Source: an uncultured SAR116 cluster alpha proteobacterium
GTDB taxonomy: Bacteria; Pseudomonadota; Alphaproteobacteria; Puniceispirillales; Marisalimonadaceae
Assembly: GCA_902539895.1 (NCBI GenBank)
Contig: CACBMD010000001.1
Span: 54,459 to 118,458 of the forward strand
DNA length: 64,000 bases
Direction of reading: 5' to 3'
The notes beneath the pieces were generated by a model that had not been told where the DNA came from, searched no databases, and saw nothing but the letters and a program-made list of their open reading frames with translations. Positions 46,812 to 55,835 of this stretch are shown in pieces (the first letter of the stretch is position 1; each line of letters starts with the position of its first letter). The position numbers and the translations under genes were made by a program.

Positions 46812-46865
46812 AATATTACGAGTTAAAGTCTGCCATTATCAACAATTTTAAAGCCTTTTAAAAAG

Positions 46866-46878
46866 ATCACAACCTTTG
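46866..46878 (+). repeat. Left 13-bp end motif (inverted partner at right end)
   Basis: ATCACAACCTTTG here is perfectly matched, in opposite orientation, by CAAAGGTTGTGAT at 58700-58712. A looser TTAAAG..TGCC similarity lies beyond it toward the attachment core at both ends. Paired inverted motifs near the ends of an integrative element suggest arm-type binding sites for the integrase or an excision factor. Confidence 0.65.
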
Positions 46879-46895
46879 TGTCACACATGTGTCAC
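46878..46895 (+). promoter_or_regulatory. Twin GTGTCAC motif upstream of the integrase gene
   Basis: Two GTGTCAC copies (46878-46884 and 46889-46895) are separated by ACAT, giving an 11-bp period, about one helical turn. Each copy is a near-palindrome (GTG-T-CAC). The second copy ends 14 bases before the integrase ATG and immediately before AAAAGGAG. The same arrangement lies upstream of the HNH gene at the other end. It could be an operator or integrase arm sites. Confidence 0.65.
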
Positions 46896-46909
46896 AAAAG
46901 GAGTGCGAT

Positions 46910-47860
46910 ATGGCATCAATAAGGAAGCGCAAAGGTAAATATCAGGTACAAGTTAGAATAAGAGGAAAGGGCACGTCTGCAACTTTTCAGAACCTTGATC
47001 TTGCAAGACGGTGGGCAAGATCCAAAGAGCTAGAGTTTGAAAAGAATATAAAAGTAGGGATGCAATACCGTCCCAAAACACTTCAAGAGATTTTAATTAA
47101 ATACAAAGATACTGTAATACCTCATAAGAAATCAGCTTCATCAGAAACCTTCTTGATAAACGCCTTCATGAAAAACAAATGGGCGGCATTACCTCTTAAT
47201 ATGCTATCAGCAGCGCAGATAACTGAATACAGAGATAAGAGATTGTTGAGTGTTAAACCATCTACAATTTCACGTGAATTTGGCATTGTAAAACATGCAT
47301 TACACGTTGCAAAACTAGAATGGGACTGGGAGGTTCCGAATGATCTGTTCGTGGGCATTAGACTCCCACAGATCCACCAAAGAGCTGTTCGGCGTATTAA
47401 TGATCATGATCTTAAAACACTGCTGGTAGAGGCTTCAAAGCACAGTAACATCTATTTAAAACCCATTATTTTAATTGCTTTAAATACAGCAATGAGAAGA
47501 GGGGAGATCCTATCTCTTAAATGGTCGGATATAGATTTAAAACGCAGTCTTATTAATATTGATAATACAAAGACTGGTTATGCTAGATCAATCAAAATAA
47601 ATAATGATGTTAAAACTATTTTAGAAAATTTAGAAATGATTCAAGAGAGAGTATTTCCAATAAGTATTAATAGCTTGAGGCTTTGTTATCAAAGGTTGTG
47701 CAATAAACTAAATATTAAAATAAGGTTTCATGATTTTAGGCACGAAGCTATAAGCCGTCTATTTGAGCAGAACCTATCTATACCCCATATTGCCTCAATT
47801 AGTGGGCACAGAACAGTGTCTCAACTATTCAGATACGCTCATTATAAAGGCTCGATTTAA
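46910..47860 (+). CDS. int: Tyrosine-type site-specific integrase
   Basis: 316 residues from ATG 46910, with AAAAGGAG 6 bases upstream; a GTG seven codons earlier lies inside the twin motif and is unlikely. Seen: an N-terminal AP2-like arm-binding segment (MASIRKRKGKYQVQVRIRGKG), a core-binding helical domain at about 55-150 and the catalytic domain with Arg197 (TAMRRGEIL), Lys221, His274 and Arg277 (HDFRH), His300 (SGHRT) and Tyr309 (RYAHY). All catalytic residues are present. It ends soon after the Tyr, a normal short C-terminus. It should carry out integration and, with a directionality factor, excision at the tRNA-Val core. Confidence 0.95.
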   Translation: MASIRKRKGKYQVQVRIRGKGTSATFQNLDLARRWARSKELEFEKNIKVGMQYRPKTLQEILIKYKDTVIPHKKSASSETFLINAFMKNKWAALPLNMLSAAQITEYRDKRLLSVKPSTISREFGIVKHALHVAKLEWDWEVPNDLFVGIRLPQIHQRAVRRINDHDLKTLLVEASKHSNIYLKPIILIALNTAMRRGEILSLKWSDIDLKRSLINIDNTKTGYARSIKINNDVKTILENLEMIQERVFPISINSLRLCYQRLCNKLNIKIRFHDFRHEAISRLFEQNLSIPHIASISGHRTVSQLFRYAHYKGSI

Positions 47861-48103
47861 GACTCATACAGTGACAAAGCTTTTGAAATAAACCAAGAAG
47901 AAACGTTTGAATAAATACATGGCTCAGTGACTCTTAAATCGTCTTTAAATGACTTTTAAAGTTATATAAAAGGGTGCACAAGGGACACTGGGGGTATCCT
48001 AGCTATTGCACATAACTTAGAGATCGTTTTAAGTTGCATCATTAGTTGTACAAGTAATATCATATATTTATTTTATTAAAAAGAATTGGATGGAGTTGTT
48101 AAG

Positions 48104-48466
48104 ATGTTTAATAATAAAGTATTATATCAAATTTTAGGGGAATTAAAGGAAATAAAAGAATTTCATTATCACAATTTTAATAATTCTAAAAAATTTAAAG
48201 AAGAAGTATCTTACAATCTGAATAGAATTAGAGATGATTTGTCTTCCATTCAAATTTCTCTTAGTAACATAGAAATGGAAACAAAGTCTCAATCACGTTT
48301 TAGCTCTTCAGATATAACTTCTTCAATTGATAGTATTATAAATATTCTAGGAGGCTCATATGGTAGTAAAGATATTACAGAGTCATTAAGCTCAATTGCG
48401 TCTAATACTAGATCGATGGATCAAATCTTATATGCACTCGAAAGAATAGAAGGTAAAATTGAATAA
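48104..48466 (+). CDS. Hypothetical coiled-coil protein, 120 aa
   Basis: From ATG 48104, with GGAG 8 bases upstream; a TTG at 48086 is less likely. The product is polar, without membrane segments, and has heptad-like runs (LYQILGELKEIKEFHYHNF; LNRIRDDLSSIQISLSNIEM) and serine-rich linkers. It is probably an elongated, self-associating protein. Not recognised. It is the first gene after the integrase and about 240 bp away from it, so it has its own promoter. Confidence 0.65.
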   Translation: MFNNKVLYQILGELKEIKEFHYHNFNNSKKFKEEVSYNLNRIRDDLSSIQISLSNIEMETKSQSRFSSSDITSSIDSIINILGGSYGSKDITESLSSIASNTRSMDQILYALERIEGKIE

Positions 48467-48511
48467 TTTTGATTCAGTTCAATTTGTAGTGATTTATGTT
48501 ATGTTTAATTT

Positions 48512-48706
48512 ATGAGTGATGAATTTATTATTCTTGTTTATACAACAAGTGTGTTTATTTTAACTAGTTTATGTGCTGCATACATAATTAGAAATGATCA
48601 TTTTTCGCTTGATCATGTTAAAGAAATTTTAATTTTATTTGCTGGTATAGTAGTAGTTTCTTTTGGAATGATATTTTTAATTGGGTTTATATTTGAACTA
48701 ATCTAA
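48512..48706 (+). CDS. Small two-span membrane protein, 64 aa
   Basis: Two predicted membrane helices at about 4-24 (FIILVYTTSVFILTSLCAAY) and 38-62 (ILILFAGIVVVSFGMIFLIG) with a short polar loop (RNDHFSLDHVKE) between them. ATG at 48512. No strong ribosome-binding site is visible. Not recognised. It resembles small membrane proteins such as holin-like or toxin-like peptides in overall plan, but nothing confirms that. Confidence 0.55.
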   Translation: MSDEFIILVYTTSVFILTSLCAAYIIRNDHFSLDHVKEILILFAGIVVVSFGMIFLIGFIFELI

Positions 48707-48732
48707 TCTTCAAGTTTTAGTAACTTAAAAAA

Positions 48733-49404
48733 TTACTTTTTATCAAATTTTACTTTGAGTTCTTCTGTTCTATATTCTTTGCCTCTCCAGTCAAAAATTT
48801 CAAAACCATCACCGGTTATCATAAATTGATAAACTTCTTCAAGTGTAAGATAATCTATGAACATTTTAGACGGATATTCATATGTGATTGTAGATATTTC
48901 TGTTCGTGTTATAGGATGGTAAGAAATATCGTCAATAATGTATACAGTATTTACTTCAGCAAAATGACAAGGTGAACCACAACTTACTAAATTATGAGTG
49001 CTGATTTTAATAGCGTCTAATTCTTTCATTATGAATGGTGTATAATATTTATACGTCTCTATTAGAGAAATCATAGGAGCATGGTACCAGCTTCTACAGT
49101 CTATAATTGATTGGTCTTTCCAATTAAATTGAATTCCATAAAAATTTTGTGTTTTATGATCTGTTACAGCAACAGCTTTTATTTCAACTTGCTCTGTGCC
49201 TTTTCTTTTTAATATAGTTGGAAGGGGAACATACTCATCATCAAGAATTTCAAAATCATTAAAACTAATTTTTCTTTTATCATAAAATGCAGATGCTTCT
49301 TCTTGACACTCTTCAGATAAATAATTTCTTTGGGCAATTGCTTTTTGTGTAATAAAAACAGATATCATTAAAAACAAAACAAAAGTTTTAAAACAAAATT
49401 TCAT
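48733..49404 (-). CDS. Hypothetical exported protein, 223 aa
   Basis: Clear signal peptide: a basic start, a hydrophobic core at about 7-20 (TFVLFLMISVFITQ) and an AIAQ-type cleavage site near residue 25. The mature part has cysteines at about residues 33, 110, 142 and 146 (the last two in SCGSPCHF), enough for two disulfides. Not recognised. It lies 3 bp downstream of another exported protein on the same strand, so the two are likely made and work together in the periplasm. Confidence 0.65.
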   Translation of the reverse strand: MKFCFKTFVLFLMISVFITQKAIAQRNYLSEECQEEASAFYDKRKISFNDFEILDDEYVPLPTILKRKGTEQVEIKAVAVTDHKTQNFYGIQFNWKDQSIIDCRSWYHAPMISLIETYKYYTPFIMKELDAIKISTHNLVSCGSPCHFAEVNTVYIIDDISYHPITRTEISTITYEYPSKMFIDYLTLEEVYQFMITGDGFEIFDWRGKEYRTEELKVKFDKK

Positions 49405-49407
49405 TTA

Positions 49408-50400
49408 TTAATAAACCTCATATCTTATGGAAAATCTTTTGTATGTATTTTTACCAAAATAATCAGAGAACTCATTTGCAACCATGTTTGCCACTTCTTT
49501 AACTGCATTTGTATTCGACTTAGAATTTTGAATTTGATTAAAATAATCTTTTAGTTTTGGAAGGCCGTTTTTGTGGAGCATATCATAACCAATAGTAACA
49601 ATAAATCTTGATAGAATTTCTTGTTCTGATTGATCAAAAAGAGATACATCGCCAATAAAATCATTTTGTTCCCAATAATTAAATAAACGCTCTAACTCAT
49701 TGAATTCTCTATGGCTAAACCATCCTTTTTTCATATAATCATCATATAGATGACCATATGCAGATAATAATTTATCGTTAAGCAATTCACCTTTTAAGGT
49801 TTTAGCTTCATAAGGAAAATCTATATAAGCGAGAGAAAAATTTGGAGGGCCAAAAAATCCCTTAAATTCATAGTTAACATAATATTCAACACCGTTATTT
49901 AATGCCATGAATTTAGGATAATTACATGAAGAAGCAGTCTCAGTAAAATAATTGCCTGTCTTGGTATCAAAAATATGAACTCTAGAACTACCCCAACCGG
50001 TTGCCCCCCAACTCGATGTATAAACTCCGATAGATGTAGGTTTTTTATTAAAGAAAGGAAAAGTATTATTTACCTTTTTATCTTTATAAATTTTACTTCC
50101 AATTTTTAAATCTGGAGATCCATCAATACAAAATTGAGGTATTCTATCTTCAGGAAAATTATTTATAATATGATATGTATAAATACTACTTTGATTTTTA
50201 TTAGTGATAACTTGTTTATCAGTTCCAAAAGTTAAAAAACCATTATCCCTAAAAGAAAATTTATCAGAACAATCTCCTTTGCATTCCAAAAAGAATTTAC
50301 CAACTTTTAATTTTCGAATGGAGTTGTCTGCATTAGCAGCGGGAACTGCTAATGCAACTAGGAGGTTTATAAATGAAACACAAAATACTTTTAGGTTCAT
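49408..50400 (-). CDS. Hypothetical exported protein, 330 aa
   Basis: Counted from ATG 50400; a GTG two codons earlier is possible. Signal peptide: hydrophobic core (VFCVSFINLLVALAVPAANA) with an ANA-type cleavage site near residue 24. The mature part has a pair of cysteines at CKGDCSD and single ones further on, an aromatic-rich middle, and a helical C-terminal third. Not recognised. It is the first gene of a two-gene minus-strand unit with the 223-aa exported protein. Confidence 0.65.
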   Translation of the reverse strand: MNLKVFCVSFINLLVALAVPAANADNSIRKLKVGKFFLECKGDCSDKFSFRDNGFLTFGTDKQVITNKNQSSIYTYHIINNFPEDRIPQFCIDGSPDLKIGSKIYKDKKVNNTFPFFNKKPTSIGVYTSSWGATGWGSSRVHIFDTKTGNYFTETASSCNYPKFMALNNGVEYYVNYEFKGFFGPPNFSLAYIDFPYEAKTLKGELLNDKLLSAYGHLYDDYMKKGWFSHREFNELERLFNYWEQNDFIGDVSLFDQSEQEILSRFIVTIGYDMLHKNGLPKLKDYFNQIQNSKSNTNAVKEVANMVANEFSDYFGKNTYKRFSIRYEVY

Positions 50401-50483
50401 GATCACATTTAAAAGCCTAATTAAGACTTGATTATGTATGAAATAAGGTAAGTTCGTGGCAAATAATAAAATTACAAAATTTA

Positions 50484-50984
50484 TTAATAAGAATATGAAA
50501 AATTCCCAAACATGTATTCTGAAGCATTAATAATAAATAAATAGATTGGGAATAGGTAAGGGGTCAAGTCTTGAGCAATTGGTTCTATTAGAGGAAATAG
50601 TGGAAAATACATTTTTGTTGCACTCAAAGTTAATGCAAGAGGAATAAACCCAAAAAAAGCAATAAATGGACACAAAATAACAGAGGTATTAAAAGAGTAT
50701 TTTTTGTTTTTAAGTTCAGGAGCAGTAATCTGTGATGATATTATGTAAACACGAATTGCATTTATAATGCACCAAATTATCATCAAGAAAGCTATGCCTA
50801 CAGTTGTATAATATAATAATTCACCCATGTAGTATAAAGTTATAGATCTATTCTCAATTACAACAATATTTACAAACTCAGCAGCAAAATTGAGGCATAT
50901 TACATAAGCAACAACTAATGGTAGAACACCATAGTACCAGAACCACTTTCTAAGTTTATCCATAATCAATATTTGATCAGTCAT
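50484..50984 (-). CDS. Hypothetical membrane protein, 166 aa
   Basis: About four membrane helices: at about 12-35, 48-72, 95-117 and 140-158. A 20-residue polar loop lies between helices two and three (YIISSQITAPELKNKKYS). Not recognised. It lies 84 bp upstream of the exported pair on the same strand, separated by a small AT-rich gap. Confidence 0.6.
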   Translation of the reverse strand: MTDQILIMDKLRKWFWYYGVLPLVVAYVICLNFAAEFVNIVVIENRSITLYYMGELLYYTTVGIAFLMIIWCIINAIRVYIISSQITAPELKNKKYSFNTSVILCPFIAFFGFIPLALTLSATKMYFPLFPLIEPIAQDLTPYLFPIYLFIINASEYMFGNFSYSY

Positions 50985-51082
50985 AAAATAGACACTATCA
51001 TATTAACAATTTTTATAAAGTATTTGTAAATTAACTAAATGCAATTCGATTTCTAATTTTATAATTCAAGGAGATTTGATTT

Positions 51083-51607
51083 TTGCCTTTTACACCTTTT
51101 CATTTAATGGCAGGTACTTCAGTTAAATCTTTTTTCCCACAATATTTCAGTTTTTCAATTTTTACATTAACAAACGTCATTATTGACTCAGAAGTTCTGT
51201 TTTATATTTATACTATTGGAATTCCTGCTCATAAATTTTTTCATACTTTTTTAGGTGCATCGTTAATAGCAATATTTGTTGCTTTATTTTGCAGATCTCT
51301 ATGTGAGGTAGGCTTAAAGTTTTGGAACATAATTTTATACACCAAAAAGTTTTCTTTATTTAATGTTGAGGTAAAAATAACAAGGCTATCTGCTTGGTGT
51401 GGAGCATTTGTGGGTGCTTACTCACAATTGCTGCTTGATAGTGTAATGCATAGGGATATGATACCTTTTTTTCCTTTTTCAAATATAAATGAATTGCATG
51501 GTATAATTTCAACAAATAACTTACATTATCTATGCATAGGATTATTTTATGTGGCTTTTGCTATCTTTGTTTTAAGAAGTTATTTTAAAATAAACAAGAG
51601 ATTTTAA
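51083..51607 (+). CDS. Membrane protein resembling YdjM/DUF4184 metal-dependent hydrolases
   Basis: 174 residues from TTG 51083, set by AAGGAG 9 bases upstream. Seen: MPFTPFHLMAG with an early His, DSEVLFYIYT, the HKFFHTFLGA cluster and LLLDSVMHRDMIPFFPFS with Asp and His, which match the conserved His/Asp positions of this membrane family. Four hydrophobic helices. Related proteins are scattered over proteobacteria and are called membrane-bound hydrolases without proof. Among the element's genes it is one of the few with recognisable relatives. Confidence 0.72.
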   Translation: MPFTPFHLMAGTSVKSFFPQYFSFSIFTLTNVIIDSEVLFYIYTIGIPAHKFFHTFLGASLIAIFVALFCRSLCEVGLKFWNIILYTKKFSLFNVEVKITRLSAWCGAFVGAYSQLLLDSVMHRDMIPFFPFSNINELHGIISTNNLHYLCIGLFYVAFAIFVLRSYFKINKRF

Positions 51608-51656
51608 AAGTCTTAGTAATGGAAGATGGGTGTAAGATAGTTGGGAATATTATAAT

Positions 51657-52061
51657 ATGAGAAGTCAATTTGAGAGTTTGTTTACAAGCAAAGACATTGT
51701 ACGTGCTAAATATCCAAACGGCTGGGTAGGGTGGTTAAATGATAAAATGTCTGATGATGACGATGGTCGTTTAACACGTTTTACAACAATGGATGGAAGA
51801 TATATGTATTGCATAGTTGAAAGACTAATTGATTATGGATTTAAACCACCTGAGTTAATTGAGAATACAATCTATTTTCATGACTTTTATTTAAATGTTT
51901 ATGAATATCTTGATTATGCAAAATATGACTATTCAAAATATATGATCAAAACCCCATATTGGCTTAATATCCAATCTCAACCAAAGAAAACTATTAAGGA
52001 AATATATGAGACAGGTTTAGATTTTTATGAGTACAACGGACTGGATTATTCTGTTATTTAG
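51657..52061 (+). CDS. Hypothetical protein, 134 aa
   Basis: Soluble, rich in Tyr, Asp and Trp, with no signal peptide or membrane segment. Seen: a DDDDGRL acidic turn near residue 37 and many Tyr in the C-terminal half (NVYEYLDYAKYDYSKYM). The predicted content is mainly helical. Not recognised. It stands between the YdjM-like gene and the RsiV-like gene on the same strand. Confidence 0.6.
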   Translation: MRSQFESLFTSKDIVRAKYPNGWVGWLNDKMSDDDDGRLTRFTTMDGRYMYCIVERLIDYGFKPPELIENTIYFHDFYLNVYEYLDYAKYDYSKYMIKTPYWLNIQSQPKKTIKEIYETGLDFYEYNGLDYSVI

Positions 52062-52127
52062 AGACTCATAATAGAAATAACAAATTCTGAACACTTTATG
52101 GTCTCAATTGTTATTTAATTTTCTTAT

Positions 52128-53108
52128 ATGAATAGATTATACGTATTATTTGTTCCGTTAATATTCGGTTTTCTAATTTATGTTATTTCACCTAATTCTT
52201 ATTTTTCCAAGACAAAAGATGATGATGCATTTACTCGTCATATTAAAAGTATTTTAAAGAAAAATGCAAAAGACCCTCTGAATATTGCTTTTGAACAACT
52301 GTTGTCTAAGATCCCATATGAGGAAAACACTTTTGATTCCATGTTTATACATTTCCATGATTTATGGATTAAAAATAATTGTAAACCAAAGTGTAATGAA
52401 GAAGCTGTTAAAGAGAGAATAGCTTTTTATAATAAGCAACCTATAAAACATTCGCTTTTTAAAAGTGTTATTTTTGATAAAGATATTGTAGTTCCTTATA
52501 CAAAAACTTCCTTAGAAAACTGTCTTAAACATTATTGTAATAAAATTGTTGGAACACATAATATTAGATTTGAGCTAACTTTTTCTGAAAAGATCCCAAA
52601 ATTATCAGAGAATATTAATGAAATAATACTTAAAAACAGAGAGCAACCTTTTAGATATGGTATATCGGCTGGTTTCCACTATGGAGTTGATAGTAATGAT
52701 GAACAATCTATTGAAATCTTTTTTGATAAAATTGTAACTATTAAACAACTTGTTGGAGCATATACTCATGGTGCTGCTCATTGGTATGGTGGCACACACA
52801 CAACTCATTTTAATATTCCAAAAAATAGAATACTAAAGTTTGAAGATGTGTTTAAAAAAAATTCAATAACACAGTTATCTAAAGTTGTATTAAATAAAAT
52901 TAATGAAAAATATAGCAAGCCGATAGATTTACTTCATCCCGTTGAAGAAACAGTTTCAAGAATAGATCTTTGGAACTTTACTGATGAGGGTATTTACTTA
53001 TATCTTCCTCCATATGAAGAGGGAGGTTGGATGGCAACTCATCGAGATTTTACATATGAAGAGTTAGAAACTTTCTTGACGCCTTTTGGAAAAACACTTA
53101 AATCATAG
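52128..53108 (+). CDS. Membrane-anchored DUF3298/RsiV-like protein
   Basis: 326 residues. An N-terminal anchor (LYVLFVPLIFGFLIYVI at about 4-20) is followed by a long helical region with a Cys pair (CKPKC) and then a DUF3298-like C-terminal domain: YTHGAAHWYGGTHTTHFNIPKNRILKFEDVF, then WNFTDEGIYLYLPPYEEGGWMATH and YEELETFL. DUF3298 forms the extracellular part of RsiV-type anti-sigma factors and of PdaC-type deacetylases, where it binds lysozyme or cell-wall material. No sigma factor gene is nearby, so it is not an RsiV equivalent; a cell-surface sensor or inhibitor role is possible. Confidence 0.7.
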   Translation: MNRLYVLFVPLIFGFLIYVISPNSYFSKTKDDDAFTRHIKSILKKNAKDPLNIAFEQLLSKIPYEENTFDSMFIHFHDLWIKNNCKPKCNEEAVKERIAFYNKQPIKHSLFKSVIFDKDIVVPYTKTSLENCLKHYCNKIVGTHNIRFELTFSEKIPKLSENINEIILKNREQPFRYGISAGFHYGVDSNDEQSIEIFFDKIVTIKQLVGAYTHGAAHWYGGTHTTHFNIPKNRILKFEDVFKKNSITQLSKVVLNKINEKYSKPIDLLHPVEETVSRIDLWNFTDEGIYLYLPPYEEGGWMATHRDFTYEELETFLTPFGKTLKS

Positions 53109-53127
53109 TATAATTGTAACTTAAAAA

Positions 53128-54540
53128 TTAACTTTTACTATTTTCTTTAAATGATTGTTTTATATACATATATTCTTTAGTAATATTAGGGGAATTTGTA
53201 CTAATTTCTATCATTCTGTCTAAATAAAAATCTCTATCTAAGTGGCGATTAGAATGTATTTCGGTATAACCAAAACCAACTCTTTTAATTTTTGGGTTGG
53301 CTTTATTAATTATATTCTCAACAGCATCAACCATAGTTTTTCTTAAAAAATTATCTTGTTTAACTGACACAATAAAACTGTCATGTACACATAAAATTGG
53401 GACGTTATGTGTAACAAATTTTTCAATTATATATTCTGCAATTTGACTATCCAAATTTAGTAATCCGATACCCTTGCCGTTGCAAAAATCATCTGCGATT
53501 TCAGTATGATTGTCTTTAAGTTGATGCAATATCGAACGTAAATTCGCAAAGGTAAATTTGAATTTAGGTATCACAGTTTGCAACTCAGACTTAACTGCTT
53601 GAAAGCAACTTTTCTCATCTTTTGCATTGATAGCCGTTAAGAATAAAGTTTTGACTATTCTTCGTTTTGTTTCTCGATCATTTATATCTATTTTTGCAAC
53701 ATCGTAGGGATCACCTTTTTTTAATTTGTTATAATCAATTCCTTTTTGGGCATACAAGAGTATCGGGTGAAGAGAACTGTAATCATCCTCAATTGTGGGC
53801 ATATCGTTTATATATATCTTTGATCGCCACTGTTTCGGTATCCTTTGCCACCAACCACCATAAAATCTTCCATTTTCATTCCATGAACTATTACTAAATA
53901 TCCTTCTTACAAACTTTTCATGTTGAGAAATATATATAGGTTTATTCTCAATATTGATGCATGGTTCTTTTAATTCAGGAATATCTATAAACGTTCTTTT
54001 AAGTAAATCATTGTAAGCTTTTACAAGCTCTCTCATTTTGATAGTTTGAGTAGTATCCTCGTATTCTATGTCTTTTTTATTATTATCCCTTAATATAATA
54101 ACTTCTCTATCGCTATGAGTTTGAAAATTCTCTAATCCATATTTTGCTTTTTCAAAATGTTTAATAAGTTTATCTGCTGCCCATATTCTTGTTACTCTTC
54201 CTTCTTTTTTTCCTTGCGCAAAATATCCTGATTTTAGGTTAATAAACTTTAGATTATGTAGATGATTAACTACTAAGATAGTTTTCTTTGATATATGAAG
54301 TTCATTGTACCTAGATTTAGCTTTGTAGGCGTTATTATTCATATGAACGCCTAATTTCATTAAAGGGTTTTCTTTCCATGCAACATACAAATCAAGCAAA
54401 ATTACTTTAAGGTGCTTTTTTACAAGAGTTGGATTATGAAACTTGAAATAGTCATTGTAAATTAAATTAACAAACGTATTAATTTCATTATATTCAGACC
54501 ATTTATGTACATCTAGAGGGCGTGATATTTCATTTTGCAT
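53128..54540 (-). CDS. Putative winged-helix plus right-hand polymerase-like protein, 470 aa
   Basis: Residues about 55-130 look like a winged-helix DNA-binding domain (helix-turn-helix LHISKKTILVVNHLHNLKFI followed by a beta wing with GRVTRIW). The C-terminal half has an order of motifs that resembles family A or T7-like polymerases: motif A-like EDDYSSLHPILLYA (Asp252/253, Tyr254), motif B-like finger helix TKRRIVKTLFLTAINA (Lys292, Arg293, Lys297, Asn305), and motif C-like PILCVHDSFIVSV (His386-Asp387-Ser388). Spacing is A to B about 40, B to C about 90 residues, shorter than in full polymerases. No 3'-5' exonuclease or primase domain is seen. A replication or repair role for the element is inferred; the fold needs a structure-based test. 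Confidence 0.65.
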   Translation of the reverse strand: MQNEISRPLDVHKWSEYNEINTFVNLIYNDYFKFHNPTLVKKHLKVILLDLYVAWKENPLMKLGVHMNNNAYKAKSRYNELHISKKTILVVNHLHNLKFINLKSGYFAQGKKEGRVTRIWAADKLIKHFEKAKYGLENFQTHSDREVIILRDNNKKDIEYEDTTQTIKMRELVKAYNDLLKRTFIDIPELKEPCINIENKPIYISQHEKFVRRIFSNSSWNENGRFYGGWWQRIPKQWRSKIYINDMPTIEDDYSSLHPILLYAQKGIDYNKLKKGDPYDVAKIDINDRETKRRIVKTLFLTAINAKDEKSCFQAVKSELQTVIPKFKFTFANLRSILHQLKDNHTEIADDFCNGKGIGLLNLDSQIAEYIIEKFVTHNVPILCVHDSFIVSVKQDNFLRKTMVDAVENIINKANPKIKRVGFGYTEIHSNRHLDRDFYLDRMIEISTNSPNITKEYMYIKQSFKENSKS

Positions 54541-54612
54541 ATTGAATAAAAAATCATAATATTAGGGCAATTGTGTGACCACAAATCAACAATAAATAGG
54601 ATACTATCAATT

Positions 54613-55788
54613 ATGAGTATACTGATAGGGATTGCTGCAATAGGTATAATTTTATTTACTTTACCACTTCTTTTAAGTTTTTTTGGTCAACTTTTGGGTT
54701 GGATATTATTTATAGCAATTGCAATTGGGGGAATAATTTTAGCTGTTTATTTTATTGGCGGCATAATACAGATGATTTCAGAGTCCACTATTGATGATTG
54801 GTTTAATGCCGGAAAAGTTATTCTTTTGTTTGCCGGAATGTTTGCAGTACTTTTTTTATTTTTGAATTTAGGGACTCTAATTGAAAAATTATGGAATGGA
54901 CTGAAATTTATTTTTAAAAAAGTAGGAACTAAAATCAGACAAAAAAATATTGAGAATAAAAAAAATAAGGAAAATGAAAAAGAGAGAATAAAGTCTGACT
55001 TACAGGACAAGAATTATCAATTCATTAAAAATAAATTTAAAAGTTTTATTGAAAACAAGGATACCTTGAGTACTTTTAAAGATATGTCTGGAAACACACT
55101 TGGTGGTTCTTTAAACTCTAAGGGATGGTCATATGAAGATGTAGTTTTATACATAAAAAGAAACAATCTTTCTGAAAATGAAATCGATATTAAGTTTATT
55201 AATCCTATACTTTTTGAAAAACTAAAATTAATTAAAACTAAAACTGAAAAAGTAAGTTTAGTTAAAAATGTGGAAAAAATTATAGAAGATAACAATCTTA
55301 GAAATGAATTTGAAACTTTAAAAAAAGATGTGCATAAACATATTTCTTTAATAAATAATCACAAAAAAGAGATTTCAAAAATACAAAGTTACATTTTAAA
55401 AAATTTGGAAAAAATTCTAATTTCAAGAGCTAAAAATGGTGAAGGATTTCCTTATTTACTAAAACTTGAAGAATTTGATGAATTAAAAGACATCAATATT
55501 GAATTGTCTTTGTTTCATAGTTTTGTTTTTTTAAAAATTGATAATTCAATATCAAAAAAAATTAATGGATCTTATAAAAAGATTAGTGCAAGTAAGTTTG
55601 AGGTATTAAAAACATGTTTCACTAACCTTACAAAAAATAGTGACAAATTTAATGAATTTATGGAGAAAAGTGAATTAGATTTTGCACTTGTATTTGATAA
55701 AGATAAAAAGAAATTAACACATATTAGATTTGATAAAAATGCTATAAACACTTCCGTCAATCAAGATTATACAAACATTTTCACTTAG
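54613..55788 (+). CDS. Hypothetical membrane protein with coiled-coil domain
   Basis: 391 residues from ATG 54613; a TTG at 54571 adds 14 polar residues. Three hydrophobic helices in the first 100 residues (about 2-25, 28-50 and 68-88) are followed by a strongly basic cytoplasmic linker (KNIENKKNKENEKE) and a long Lys-, Asn- and Leu-rich helical region. Not recognised. The plan of membrane anchors then a long charged coiled domain is seen in envelope-associated and phage-exclusion proteins, but no specific match can be made. Confidence 0.6.
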   Translation: MSILIGIAAIGIILFTLPLLLSFFGQLLGWILFIAIAIGGIILAVYFIGGIIQMISESTIDDWFNAGKVILLFAGMFAVLFLFLNLGTLIEKLWNGLKFIFKKVGTKIRQKNIENKKNKENEKERIKSDLQDKNYQFIKNKFKSFIENKDTLSTFKDMSGNTLGGSLNSKGWSYEDVVLYIKRNNLSENEIDIKFINPILFEKLKLIKTKTEKVSLVKNVEKIIEDNNLRNEFETLKKDVHKHISLINNHKKEISKIQSYILKNLEKILISRAKNGEGFPYLLKLEEFDELKDINIELSLFHSFVFLKIDNSISKKINGSYKKISASKFEVLKTCFTNLTKNSDKFNEFMEKSELDFALVFDKDKKKLTHIRFDKNAINTSVNQDYTNIFT

Positions 55789-55835
55789 ATTTTTATTTTA
55801 TTTGATTAAATACTTCTTATGAGTAAAGATAAAAT

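Noticed and set aside
53128..54540. Reverse transcriptase or family B polymerase for the polymerase-like protein
   Set aside because: No YxDD box or DTDS motif is present; the HDS motif and DYSxLHP motif fit family A/T7-like proteins better.
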